A DNA stretch of 39,870 bases from the NCBI GenBank assembly GCA_029204225.1, contig MU835341.1:1-39870 (forward strand), read 5' to 3'. Positions 19,400-29,359 of the stretch are shown piece by piece. Source of the stretch: Diphasiastrum complanatum (Eukaryota > Streptophyta > Lycopodiopsida > Lycopodiales > Lycopodiaceae). How positions within the stretch are numbered: the first letter of the stretch is position 1; every line of letters starts with the position of its first letter. A model generated the notes under the pieces. The model was given only the letters and a program-made list of their open reading frames with translations, searched no databases and was not told the DNA's origin. Position numbers and translations under genes: made by a program.

Positions 19400-21300
19400 C
19401 TAGTAATTCTTGTCGTCTGACAAGCTCTCCTCACTCTCATTAGTGGATGATGATGATGAGTGAAGTCCTCCAAAGAAATGTGGTGCAGTCTACCCATGTT
19501 TCTCCCTCCTCCTCTGCCATTACCTCTGGACCTACCACGCCTCTGTCACAGCTTTGATGCCTCTGCCTGAGATGCTGCTGCTACCCCTTGCTCACCATGC
19601 AAATTCATCAGCCCAACTCAGTGAGATCCTTTGGCCTCATCTCTTGCATCCCTATCTCTGCCGTAGCCATAGACCTAGTGATCCTACTTGCTTCCTCTCT
19701 TCATGTGCCATCTCGCAATGGAGCTCTAAAAAGATCTTGTCATCTGCAGTAGCCTGCTGCCTCAGCATGCCCATTGTGATGTCAAAAGTAAGAGTGCATC
19801 ACCTGTCTAGGATGCCCATCCTGTTGCATGTGTCTCAGTAGCCTAAGGTTGGTGATGCAATATGTCAACTCCTTGCACTGCTTAATGAAAAGTCTGCTAT
19901 GTTTCTTTGTGTGTATAAGACACCATGTGCTCAAATTCCACTTGTAGGCTGAAGCATAGAATTCCTAGGCAAGAATACAAGTGGCAAATGTATAGAGATC
20001 AGGGGGCCCCTAACCCCTGATGCTCCACTTTGCGAATGACTCCACCAAATACTCCCTCTCCTCATCAACCTTGCCAATGAAACAGCCTTGCTTGCACTCA
20101 AAATCAAGTTATTCCCTCTCGATCCATTGCAACAATGGTTCGTTACTGACATAGACATTGCACATGTAGGCCCTCCAACCACGCTCAAAAAACCATCTTT
20201 TGAAAAATATCATGGTTACAGAGAAAAATGACAAGTACCTCCATTCATCAAGAAGAGACCTCTGAAAGGCCCATTCTTGAGCCCATAAATTCTTATGACA
20301 CCAAATGTACAACCGTCACACAACATGATCAACTGGTCAAAGAACCTCAAGTAGCTGCTCAACTCGTCACCAAAAGCCATCCCCAGAGACCATCCTCTAA
20401 AACCTTAGTCCAACGGTCTCGTGGTTGTGGCTCCACTATGCACTAGCTTCTTTAGACCCAATGAACTGTATGTCCTAAACATGGCAAGGGCTCTCCTCTT
20501 CCTAGTCACAAACATGACTACAAACATGATAATTGAAAGGATCAATGCGATCTCTTTGCACTTGAACATGAACGTAGCAAGAAAACCAACATGTTGATAT
20601 AATCAAATGTCAATCCACCCATAGGTACAATAAAGCAACCATAAATCGACTAAGCATGTCATAAGGGGCTAAGCTCCTTCATGATGCATGCATCCTTCTC
20701 TCTTAAATGACATGTAAATAGATCCTTGTGTGCGTGTGTGTGGAGGGGGGGCCAACATGCATGATAACTTAAATCTCTCATATCATGTCATAGGAAGATC
20801 GAAGTGTTAGCCAAGGCAAAAGCAAAGCAATAGTTGTAGAGGAACTATTGCATCTGTCTAGTGATAGCATCATGGTGCTTCCTCTACCACACGACAAGCA
20901 CTATGCCTGAACTAGCCTCTCTTGTGGAATTGTAAGTGCCCGTGATCTGATTCTACCATGCAAATCTGGTCCTCCCAACAGACACCCAATCTGCTCTAGG
21001 AGTTGTCCCTCCCAACTGAACTTGGCTAAAAAGGCCCTACTGAATCCCTTGCTAACTGTCTTGATGGCACTGCATTTGAGGCCGATGATGGCTTGGAGAG
21101 CCTCTTTGTTGATGGTGACTGACTGGAGGTCCCAACTACTGATGGTGACGGCATAGATGGACCCACAAACGTGTCACATCCTATGGAGCCAATACCAGCA
21201 CCAAAACTTGTGCCAATCAACCCATGCTGCCCATCAGGTGCATAAGCTCTAGAAGCCCACTCGTTTTTGCATGGCCGTATGTAGTCGTAAGACAACCTTG
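19400..21300 (-). pseudogene. hAT-family transposase remnant
   Basis: Degenerate minus-strand coding sequence. The clearest part is the C-terminal dimerisation region: STWCLIHTKKHSRL (about 19930-19880) followed by ELTYCITNLRLLRHMQQ (about 19870-19810), matching the hAT pattern of W-x-x-x-IHTKKRNRL then L-x-x-x-NLRL. Upstream fragments (20446-20109 and 21295-21026) are consistent with the rest of a transposase but I cannot place individual domains. Stops and frame changes are throughout. No terminal inverted repeats were identified. It lies within the PIG-U intron, same strand as the gene. Confidence 0.6.
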
Positions 21301-22262
21301 GACATAGGTGTAATGCCTAGCACCTGCTCAAATGAAGGGAATGTCCCTTGATCCTCATAGTTGTGCAAGAGTTAATCTATCCACAATGCAAGTAACATCA
21401 ACTGTATACATCAAAATTTGCATATATATTTTTACTTGGGGAAATATCTATTGACTCATTGAACTCCTCTTTTGGTTTCTACAACCATAGTAGAGGCACA
21501 TGTTCCTTGTAAGTATGATTCTTTTACATGACAATATTGTAAAAGTACCATAGCAGCTTCTCAATCGAACATGACAGTTCTTATCAAAACTAGCATTTTC
21601 CACAAGATCTTAGGTACTAGGGTTCTTTTTTGCGATCCTAATGAGTGGTCCATTTCTATTGTAGTGGCAGCTTATGAGATAGTATGGATGTTGAAAAAAA
21701 TTTACTACTTTATGGTACATACCTTCTACTATCTAGTTATTTTATACTTTATAGACATAATATAGATCCATAGTGACCTTCCAACCTCATGGGTGCTCTT
21801 CAATAGCATTGTGAGGTGCGCCCCTTAGGATTATTTAATTTGAACTCACAAGCATTGCCTTAGCAATATTAACTAGAATGGGAATTGAACTTGAATTTTC
21901 TTCTAGAAAAAAATATTCAATTTTTTTTTTAAGCTCTAGGGTTTCAAAATGCTGAAATCTAGAACTCTTGAGGGCCCAAAATGACGTTCTAATGCAACTT
22001 AGATATGAAGTCACTTCCAAGTCACAATACTTTCGTTTTGATGATACATTTGAGCTAGGTACTACTCTTATAGGTTGATTATTATCCACATTCTTCTTTT
22101 TCACAACAATGATCGACAAGACAAAGGATAAGAAACTAGGCCTAATCTACCCCTTCGCAAAATAATTAGTCCTCTATCATCTTCCCCACCTCTTCATCGT
22201 TGTTGGGTGTTTCAAATCTAGCATTGTTGAGGGATGTGCATTGTTTGAAGTTCTTTCTTAGG

Positions 22263-22356
22263 AGTTACGAACAAATTCACAGCAGATCAATAGCTAAGCT
22301 AAGAAAGCAGCACATAAGCCAAAACTAACCCTGGAAAGTGGCAAAGAGAATGCTTA
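22263..22356 (-). repeat. Isolated gypsy LTR fragment
   Basis: AGTTACGAACAAATTCACAG and what follows to AATGCTTAA match the left ends of the LTRs at 33872 and 37327. Only about 94 of roughly 410 bp is present, with no internal element sequence next to it, so it is a truncated LTR relic. It helps to define the LTR border because its outer flank (TTAGG) differs from the others. Confidence 0.8.
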
Positions 22357-23165
22357 ATCTGCTAACGAGTATTTGGTTCATGTTTCTACGTTTCCTGGCA
22401 ATCGTGGTGGATATTCATATCACAGGCAGTAGTTGTTCCACTTTTACCAACTACTACTTCAACATATTCATTTCCGTGGCATTTATGGGTTATGCAAGTT
22501 CTTTGGCATTCGTTGGTAGTAGGTATTATGGTTGTGCTTATTGGCTTCTTTGATAATATACATTTTTGCAAGTTCTTTGGCATGTGCATTTGTGATTGAT
22601 TATTTTTTTAGCATCATTATTTGCTTTATATGGACATAGAGGCAATGTCATTCTGCGAGGCACAAGGACATCTATCTCATAGGTCTAAACAATCTCTATT
22701 TGTCATTAGGACCATAATACTTGTTCTGACATTGCAGATTTGTTGCACTAACCATATCAAATTCAAGCAAAAAAATCATTTAATAAATGTGGTTTATAAG
22801 CGTCTCTAAAAAAACATTGCAAAATTTAGGAGTGTTGTCTGCATGTTCTAGATTGCTGCGTAACTATGAGAGGATTTAAAATAGCAATTTTTCAACCATA
22901 TGTGGTGGATACCTTACAGAGGGACTCGTTGAAGTAGTTCAATCAACCTTAAGCTTACAATCACATGCTTGGAAAGAAACAAAATTACTATTTTACAATG
23001 AGCTCAAAATAATTCACATGAAAAGGGCTTGTATATTGGATATTTGAAGATTCATAATTATGGAAAAAACAGTAAAAAGATTTTACGGAGAATGATATGT
23101 AGGATTCAGCATCAACATCAAAGGCTAAATGCCATGTACTTATAGCAAAGAGGATCTCATTCAAC

Positions 23166-23266
23166 TTGATAAGGGTGGCAGAACAATACAGGTATGAACA
23201 GAATAGCAGGATATAAGGAAAGATGAGTTGCCAAAGCCCATCCAAATGCTGCTAGTGGAGCGTTAC
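23166..23266 (-). CDS. PIGU: PIG-U exon (middle)
   Basis: Acceptor TTTCAG (AG at 23268-23267). The exon reads NAPLAAFGWALATHLSLYP then AILFIPVLF, a hallmark of the PIG-U family, whose members have a similar P-L-A-A-F-G...A-T-H-L-S-L-Y-P stretch. It is 101 bp. Two bases complete the codon split with the upstream exon, and the exon ends in phase 0. The donor is the weak GTTGAA at 23165-23160; no better GT is available before the frame stops. The segment is hydrophobic, fitting a transmembrane helix. Confidence 0.88.
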
Positions 23267-23486
23267 CTGAAACAAGACTTCATCACATTAACATCCAGTT
23301 TTTCTCTCAACTCAAACTTCTTACAGTTAATCTGATCATTGAGAGCATAAACAAGAAGCTCTAACAAGTATCAAGTATGATAGTGAACTTGATACCATTT
23401 TCAAAATCCATCTTCCACATTCAAACATACAAAAAGACAGTCTGAATGTTGGTTGCTTACATAGAATTTTGCTATGCTGCTTACAT

Positions 23487-23522
23487 AAAATTTTGCTATG
23501 AGATCATCCATAGCAAAATTTT
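23487..23522. repeat. Perfect 14-bp hairpin in a PIG-U intron
   Basis: AAAATTTTGCTATG (23487-23500) and its exact reverse complement (23509-23522) surround an 8-nt loop. A near copy of the left arm lies at 23463-23476, so a small direct repeat is also present. Confidence 0.85.
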
Positions 23523-23626
23523 CACGTATGATTACTAGAATATCATTTTGAGATACAATATGCTATTGTGACATGAAGAGAAATGGAAATAACAACCTAG
23601 GTTTTGAACAAGCAAGAAGTTTATAC

Positions 23627-23782
23627 CTGCAATGGCTGCATACAAAGCCAAAAGAATTATCACATTTTCAATCGGAGAAGTAGAACCGCCAACACAACTA
23701 ACAATCGTAAATGGGTTCAAAAGGTACAGAAGTGCAGCAAGATTTCCAGTGCTCAACTGTTCGGGATCTGCATTGGAAGTAG
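23627..23782 (-). CDS. PIGU: PIG-U exon (upstream in window)
   Basis: The translation includes GNLAALLYLLNPFTIVSC and GGSTSPIENVIILLALYAA, the most diagnostic PIG-U block (N-P-F-T-I-V-S-C-V-G...S-T-S-P-I-E-N). The donor is GTATAA at 23626-23621, leaving one base that joins the next exon in frame to give A-G-N-A-P. Two acceptors are possible: TACATAG with exon start 23782, or AATGCAG with start 23767. The earlier exons encoding the N-terminus are not in the adjacent sequence and probably lie beyond the transposon block at higher coordinates. Confidence 0.87.
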
Positions 23783-24274
23783 CTATGTACATTACAATAT
23801 ATTCACAGGTATAAAACTCTTAACCTTTTATAAAACTGAACACCTTTGTACTCACCTGTTAAATCATGAACACTACAAAACCATGAGTTCAAGTGAACAA
23901 ATCTTTGAATTATCACTCATAACGATTTAGTGTCATAAATCAACTTAATGCAATGTCATCAATGCTGCCACCACCTTCTCTTTATGACACTACCTCAAAG
24001 ATGAAGGCAAAAAAATTCATATTTTTTTTGCTTAAAGCTCATATTTTGTGATGATGATAACTATTTTCATGATTATAACACTGACATATGGGCATATCTC
24101 TTGTTATAAACATGATGATGTGTGATTGTTCATGAACTGATAATAAGCGAGAAAACCTATTTTGGCTAGGTCTTTGTTTTCATGTATGATTATGAATAAT
24201 CTGCTGTAGAAATTGTTTTGGATGAGGCTTCAAGATGATGAATCAAAGAGGCTGCCCAATTATCACAAGCACAA
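23783..24274. other. Non-coding stretch
   Basis: AT-rich sequence upstream of the PIG-U exon on its strand. I found no further exon or recognisable element. Confidence 0.4.
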
Positions 24275-24480
24275 CAGAAGTCGTTCCTCGATAGTTGAAA
24301 ACCAGAGAGACAAGTTTTTACGAAAGGAATGACGAAAGATGCTCCACAGTAGTTGGACATCAAACTATCGCTTCATTACCAATGGAATGACGTGAGTTGT
24401 TCCTTAACGGTTGGACATCGGACAAAAATCTCCATATCAAAGCAATCATGGGAGTTGTTCCTTGATATTTAGACAGCTAC
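24275..24480. repeat. Degenerate tandem repeat of about 65 bp
   Basis: Three to four imperfect units share GGAATGACG, then AGTTGTTCCTTRAYRGTTGGACAT, then a variable stretch. Examples are CGTTCCTCGATAGTTG near 24284, GCTCCACAGTAGTTGGACAT near 24341, GTTGTTCCTTAACGGTTGGACAT near 24396 and GTTGTTCCTTGATATTTAGACA near 24453. Confidence 0.65.
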
Positions 24481-24737
24481 AGGACCACTTTGCCATCAAA
24501 GGAAAGTTAAGAAGGAAAATGTCAGCCTAAAGTGGGCATGAGAGAAGTCCCTTCACAGATGGAAAATGAAGATCAACATAAAGACCAAGTACATATGAAG
24601 GTCTAATCTAGAATATTGGCATGGATGTGATAGTACCTTGACATCTGATATTGTTTGCTTATGCATATGGTTATGATTACAACGAGTAAGAGTATGGTTA
24701 CGATAAATGTGAATGAAATTAACCTCTTGGAAATGAA

Positions 24738-25780
24738 TTTTTATGGATGATGACCTCACATATATCCAGGTGGAAGAATGACGTCAAGCCTTCTAGGAAG
24801 CTAAGACATCACGTCAACGTGTGATTTAACGAGATCGACATGTTTGTTATCTTGACAATGCACCAGGTGGATCTCTCCAATAGCATCCCAGGGCCTTGTC
24901 CACATCATTTGAGAATTGGAATTTGGAACTGTCATGGTAGCCAGCTTAGCGGACTACCTACATTCTCAGGATACAGATGGGACTCGGTATATAGGATAGA
25001 GACAAGGTCTATGAGTGGCAGAGGTTTAAGTGGGGTTATACAGAGAGTCGTTGCATCCGATCGTAGAGTTCGTTAGACATGATGAGTCTACACAGTTTAT
25101 CTGGATTCAGCTCGCAGGACGGGGTATTGAATTAGACAGAGATCTCTTTATTGCAGCATATTACTTTCCTCCAAAGTCTTCTCTTTGTTCGTGGAGGGCA
25201 TTGGTTCTCCTTATGCTGAGCTTTCTGCAGATATTGTCAAATTCTCAAATCAAGGGTATGTTATTCTTACGGGCGATTTTAACACCAAGACCGCAACGAG
25301 ACAGCCTCATTTTCATGATGTTGTTGACCAGTTACCCATACGAGCCATGGACAATGACGATATGGGAGTTGCCAAAACCTCAACCGATGCACTTGGTCCT
25401 ATCACTAGGTATAGTGAGTAGTTGTTGCAGTTAGGTGAAGCCCACGACATCTGTAATGGCTTGACTTGTTGGTCTGGGTCGGCCGAGCAGCTACACATGT
25501 CATCCTCATAGTGGTGGGCATAGTGTAGTGGACTGCCTCATGGGCTCACACTTTTTGATCACTCTCTTTTGTCCTTTCACTTGGGTTCTATCTCGACCTC
25601 ACAATTTCCATCCCACTCTTTCGATGATCGTCCACCCAGATATAGCTTCGCCCACCCCTACATTGCAACTTACCAGGAGGCCCTTACCTCACTACTCCAC
25701 CATTTTTCACACGACAGTTCATTAGAATCACAAGCCGACTTCCTCACCACTTCACTTCATCTTACTGGCTCAGTATCTTT
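24738..25780 (+). mobile_element. LINE copy E, left part (ORF1 end and endonuclease)
   Basis: It begins at TTTTTATGGATGATGACCTCA, the ORF1 end MDDDLTYIQ seen in copies B and D. It contains the CAA-TAG junction (24878-24883), then endonuclease pieces: RIGIWNCHG, FSGYRWDSVYR, YVILTGDFNTKT (intact GDFN box) and the WSGSAEQLHMSSS region. The frame is broken repeatedly, and an indel after the TAG puts ORF2 one base out of frame. At 25780 it is cut by the copia element and continues at 29360. Confidence 0.87.
24840..25780 (+). pseudogene. LINE E ORF2 endonuclease fragment
   Basis: Decayed endonuclease coding sequence. Recognisable boxes are GIWNCHG near 24920, the equivalent of the GGVACLYRE box altered near 25020, GDFN near 25273, and a partial C-terminal part near 25500-25560. 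Several frame changes and stops occur. The coding sequence continues on the far side of the copia insertion. Confidence 0.8.
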
Positions 25781-26033
25781 AGTTAAGAAAACACAGTTTA
25801 AACACCCGACCGGATCAATCACCACAACACAACATCAAGTGCAACAAGACAAGACAACAGAATTGCTCTCAACAAACTGTATATTCAACTGATAAGTAAG
25901 TACAAAGATCAGTTGCTTAAAAATACTCAAAGGGCTCGTAAAAGAAAGATGGCCTGATAACTCTAGAACTAAGCACACGTGGTACCGTCGAAATAAGAAA
26001 GCACTGTATAAGTCGATCATTGCTATTTTAACT
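25781..26033 (-). repeat. copia 3' LTR
   Basis: 253 bp, the same length as the partner at 29107-29359. By eye I count ten differences, all transitions, so about 96% identity. It begins AGTTAAGAAAACACAG and ends GCTATTTTAACT on the plus strand. Confidence 0.93.
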
Positions 26034-26044
26034 CTCTCCCTCAA
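26034..26044 (-). other. copia polypurine tract
   Basis: On the minus strand TTGAGGGAGAG directly precedes the 3' LTR, the expected place for the plus-strand primer of reverse transcription. Confidence 0.75.
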
Positions 26045-26124
26045 TGATCAACGTCTCTCTTTATTTTAGAGTTTACTCTATTCATGGAACATACCTCCCT
26101 GATAGTATTACAAGTAAAGGCCTT

Positions 26125-27204
26125 TTACATAACCAGATCTAAGCCAAGTTTGGCTCTAAAAGTCTCAAACTTTTCTTTACTTAAAGCTTTCGTAAATATA
26201 TCAGCAACTTGTAATAACGTAGAACAATGTACAATACTTATATCTTCAGATTGTAACTTCTCACGCACAAAGTGATATTTCACCTCAATATGTTTTGTCC
26301 TTGCGTGAAAGATAGGATTCTTAGCCAATTGTATTCCACTTTGACTGTCACAGCAAATAACAGTAGGATTTACCTGCTTCATGCCAATCTCACATAATAA
26401 CTTACGTAGCCAAACAGCTTCCTGGGTAGCAGAACTCAACGCTTTATATTCGGCTTTTGTAGAAGAAAGAGAAATAGTATCTTGCTTCTTGCTAGACCAT
26501 GAAAAACAACCGCTACCAAAATTGAAGGCATAACCTGTTGTTGACTTTCTATCATCTATACTTCCTGCCCAATCAGCGTCAACATAACCCTGCAACTTAG
26601 ATAAAACACTCTATCTTTTGTAGATTAGGCCAAGGTTAGGTGTACCTTTCACATACCTCAAAATCCTTTTTGCAGCTTTCCAATGGTCCATAGTGGGTGA
26701 TGACATGAATTGGCTAATCAAACTTACAGCATAGCAGATATCAGGACGTGTAGTCGTAAGATATATCAAACTCCCAACTAGCTGACGAAATCGAGTAGCG
26801 TCAACATGTGCACTATCATCAATACGAGATAATTTCCTACCAGCTTCGCAAGGGGTGATGGAAGGTTTGCACTCTATCATGTGAAATCTCTCCAATATCT
26901 CGCCCACATACCTTTCAGCTACACCATTACTATGCGGCGTGTGTGACTGTGTGAATTGTCTTTTGATGCCATGTTCTTTGCAAAAGTCCTCAAAATCATC
27001 AGATTTGTATTCGCCCCCTCTATCAGATCTTAGCACTTTGATGCGTGCATCCAGTTGGTTCTCTACCAAAGTCTTGAACTCCTTGAAGCGAGCAAAAGCG
27101 TCAGATTTCTTCTTCAAGAAATAAATCCATGTCCTCCTAGAGTAATCATCTATGAAAGTCATAAAATAATATGCTTTCCCCAACGACGGGGAACCCTTTT
27201 CCAT
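26125..27204 (-). pseudogene. copia pol remnant: integrase core fused to RT end and RNase H
   Basis: Reading on the minus strand from 27204: integrase core with YYFMTFIDDYSRRTWIYF (first Asp), VLRSDRGGEYKS (second Asp) and HTPHSNGVAER. It then passes in frame straight to the end of the reverse transcriptase (YVGEILERFHM, RQLVGSLIYLTTTRPDICYA). One stop near 26600 precedes RNase H ([57 protein letters not shown]). The rest of integrase and the catalytic reverse transcriptase, with its YVDD box, are absent. A deletion therefore joined integrase and RT sequence in frame. Confidence 0.9.
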
Positions 27205-27853
27205 CCTTTCTGCTTGCCTTTAGCAAGCGAGGCTTGATCCTCCTGTGGGGTTTGCCTTGACTTCACCACTTCGCGACGCTGCTCTTCCTGCAACATGATT
27301 CTGTGGAAGTCTTCAAAAGTAGGCAATCTCTCCCTCGAAGCAATGCCGCTCACAAACATCTGTAGCCCTTCTGAGACACCGCTCATTGTGGTATGTACCA
27401 ATTCAACATCCCTGATTGGTTCTCCAATCGCCACAAGTTGATCTCTCAGCTCCTTTATCCTTGTGAAGAAAGATCCCACTGATTCACTTTCTTCCATCCT
27501 TACTGTGTTCAATCTCGACTTCAAGAACATGGCTTGAGCTGGATTGCAAGTTTGAAATTGCATTCTAAGAGCTTCCCAAGCTCCCCTAGCCGTCGTGGCA
27601 TCACTTATATGAGTGATTACATGGTCTTTCACTGAAAGATTGATTAAGGACAATGCTCTCTGCGCTTTTTATCAAAGGCCCTCATATCACCTGGAGTGGT
27701 ATTTGGTCGGATTTCAATACCTGCCACAATCTCCCATAACTCTTTCTCCATCAAAATGCTCTTCATTTTGAATTTCCAGATGTTGTAGTTAGAAGCCCCA
27801 TCAAGTTTGCTTGCATCGCCCAAAATTGCCTCATTGATGTTTGCCATCTCCAA
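27159..27853 (-). pseudogene. copia gag remnant (UBN2-type), frameshifted
   Basis: Reading on the minus strand from the ATG at 27853: LDGASNYNIWKFKMKSILM and LWEIVAG, a typical copia gag start. A frameshift occurs near 27645, after which it continues as LINLSVKDHVITHISD, ARGAWEALRMQFQ, MFLKSRLNTVRMEES and RLPTFEDFHRIMLQEEQRR. No CCHC zinc knuckle and no protease follow: the gag piece runs directly into the integrase fragment in another frame near 27200, which marks a second deletion junction. Confidence 0.87.
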
Positions 27854-29093
27854 ACTACTTGAAACTCCACCTGTAGGCTATAAAACGTATGCCGAAGCCA
27901 ATCGTGATGTCAGAAATCACAAATAATGACCTGTAATTTTTGGCTTACCAGGCCACCCGCCGCTCTTTCGCCAAATTGAAAGCCAAACTGGCGTCGCTTT
28001 CCGAAATGCTTCTCCTCACCAACTAGCAACTACCTGCCCAGTGGAATGGTGAAATCACTTCTGGCGCGCTTCGAACACTTTCTCCGCGGCAATCACTCTA
28101 TTTTGGTGTACCGTACTTGCAGGTACAGTCAAGGTGCCCTTCGTTCGGAGGCTATAGCCTTTCGTTTGGCCAAAATAGGCTAAAGGAGGTGAAAATAAGG
28201 GCAATTTGGGATTTTTAACTGTTTCTTCAGTGTGAAAAAACTTCACCCTTCAAAAACTTGGGACCCAACAATTTTTTCAGATTGAAAATTTTTAATGAAG
28301 TTGCAATGCACTTTGCACTTCAGACCCCTTCAGGCTTTTTCACATGCATCCCAATGGTGGCCCTTGATCCTGCGGCCTATATTCCTCCATTTTCCATCAT
28401 AGATCTTCAATACACATGATCCGATGGTCGAGGTTCCTTCAACACGCTGAAATGGATTCCTTGCAAGCGCTAGACCCCTCCAAACGCTATGGTAGTTGCG
28501 CGACTAGGCGCACGCGAGGTCTGCCTACCTCCTTCGCTCTCCAAGTTCCCCTGGCTATGGCTTCCTCACGAGTTTTCTGGCTGCTAATCGCGATCCAGCT
28601 CTCTATCTGATCCACGGCCTTTCACGGCCTCTTACAGGCTGATTCTCCTTACTAGGGTGCCCTTCCTTAGCAACTTACAGCTCTGAAAAAGTCCTCCTAC
28701 AAGGAGATATCCACGATTTTGCACTTTGAAACCCTAGCAGCTTTGAAGAGAAGGATATATTGGGCTTTACTCAGGCTTTCCCTGCTCTTTCACTAGCAGC
28801 TCCTATCTGGCTGAGGTCGCCCTACAGCAAGCAATGTTTTGCTCCAAACCGCTCTTCAAACGGTGTTCGATTGGATTCAAACCAATCACACATGCCAAGC
28901 AACCCTTCAGAAGATTTTCAGCTTCACTTTTTGCTTGCCCTCTGATTCAGCTGACAATCCCCTGCCTCTGAATCTTCTTACAGTTTTGAGCTATTCCACG
29001 AATCTCCACAGACTCGGTTTTGTGCTTCCTAGCCAACAAACCGTTGTGAATTCGCAGCTCTCTGTTCTTGTCCGGTGATTCAAGCCACCAAGA
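27854..29093 (-). other. copia leader, long and non-coding
   Basis: About 1.24 kb separates the primer-binding site from the gag ATG, longer than I would expect for a copia leader. No conserved domain or long open frame is visible on either strand. It may hold packaging signals or sequence picked up from elsewhere; I cannot assign it. Confidence 0.6.
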
Positions 29094-29106
29094 GGCTCTG
29101 ATACCA
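29094..29106 (-). promoter_or_regulatory. Primer-binding site, initiator tRNA-Met
   Basis: The minus strand reads TGGTATCAGAGCC immediately after the 5' LTR, the classic sequence complementary to the plant initiator methionine tRNA 3' end. It fixes the orientation of the element. Confidence 0.95.
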
Positions 29107-29359
29107 AGTTAAGAAAACACAGCTTAAACACCCGACCGGATCAATCACCACAGCACAACGTCAAGTGCAACAAGACAAGACAACAGAATTGCTCTCAACA
29201 AACTGTATATTCAACTGATAAGTAAGTACAAAGATCAGTTGCTTAAAAGCACTCAAAGGGCTCGTAAAAGAAAGATGGCCCGATAACTCTAGAACTAAGC
29301 ACACATGGTGCTGTCGAAATAAGAAAGCATTGTATAAGTCGATCATTGCTATTTTAACT
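29107..29359 (-). repeat. copia 5' LTR
   Basis: 253 bp, partner of 25781-26033. On the minus strand it starts AGTTAAAATAGC and ends TTCTTAACT next to the primer-binding site. It is expected to carry the element's promoter. Confidence 0.93.

Larger units (their letters stand above)
17456..23165 (-). other. PIG-U intron of about 5.7 kb with transposon remnants
   Basis: The interval between two PIG-U exons with matching phase 0 ends. It contains a 144-bp tandem duplication (18341-18656), a minus-strand hAT remnant (about 19400-21300) and a short gypsy LTR piece (22263-22356). The rest is AT-rich and shows nothing I can name. Whether a small additional exon is hidden here cannot be excluded. Confidence 0.6.
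25781..29359 (-). mobile_element. Ty1/copia retrotransposon, internally deleted, 3.58 kb
   Basis: The element is bounded by two 253-bp LTRs (25781-26033 and 29107-29359) with termini AGTTAA and TTAACT. The primer-binding site for initiator tRNA-Met lies directly inside the right LTR, and a polypurine stretch lies inside the left LTR, so it is transcribed on the minus strand. The internal part has a 1.24-kb leader, a gag piece, an integrase piece and an RNase H domain, far short of a usual copia of about 5 kb. It sits inside LINE E. The flanking five bases TCTTT and TTTTT could be a target duplication with one change. Confidence 0.93.

Noticed and set aside
22988-23245. 85-codon open frame overlapping the PIG-U middle exon
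   Set aside because: The conserved PIG-U residues are in a different frame with proper splice borders.
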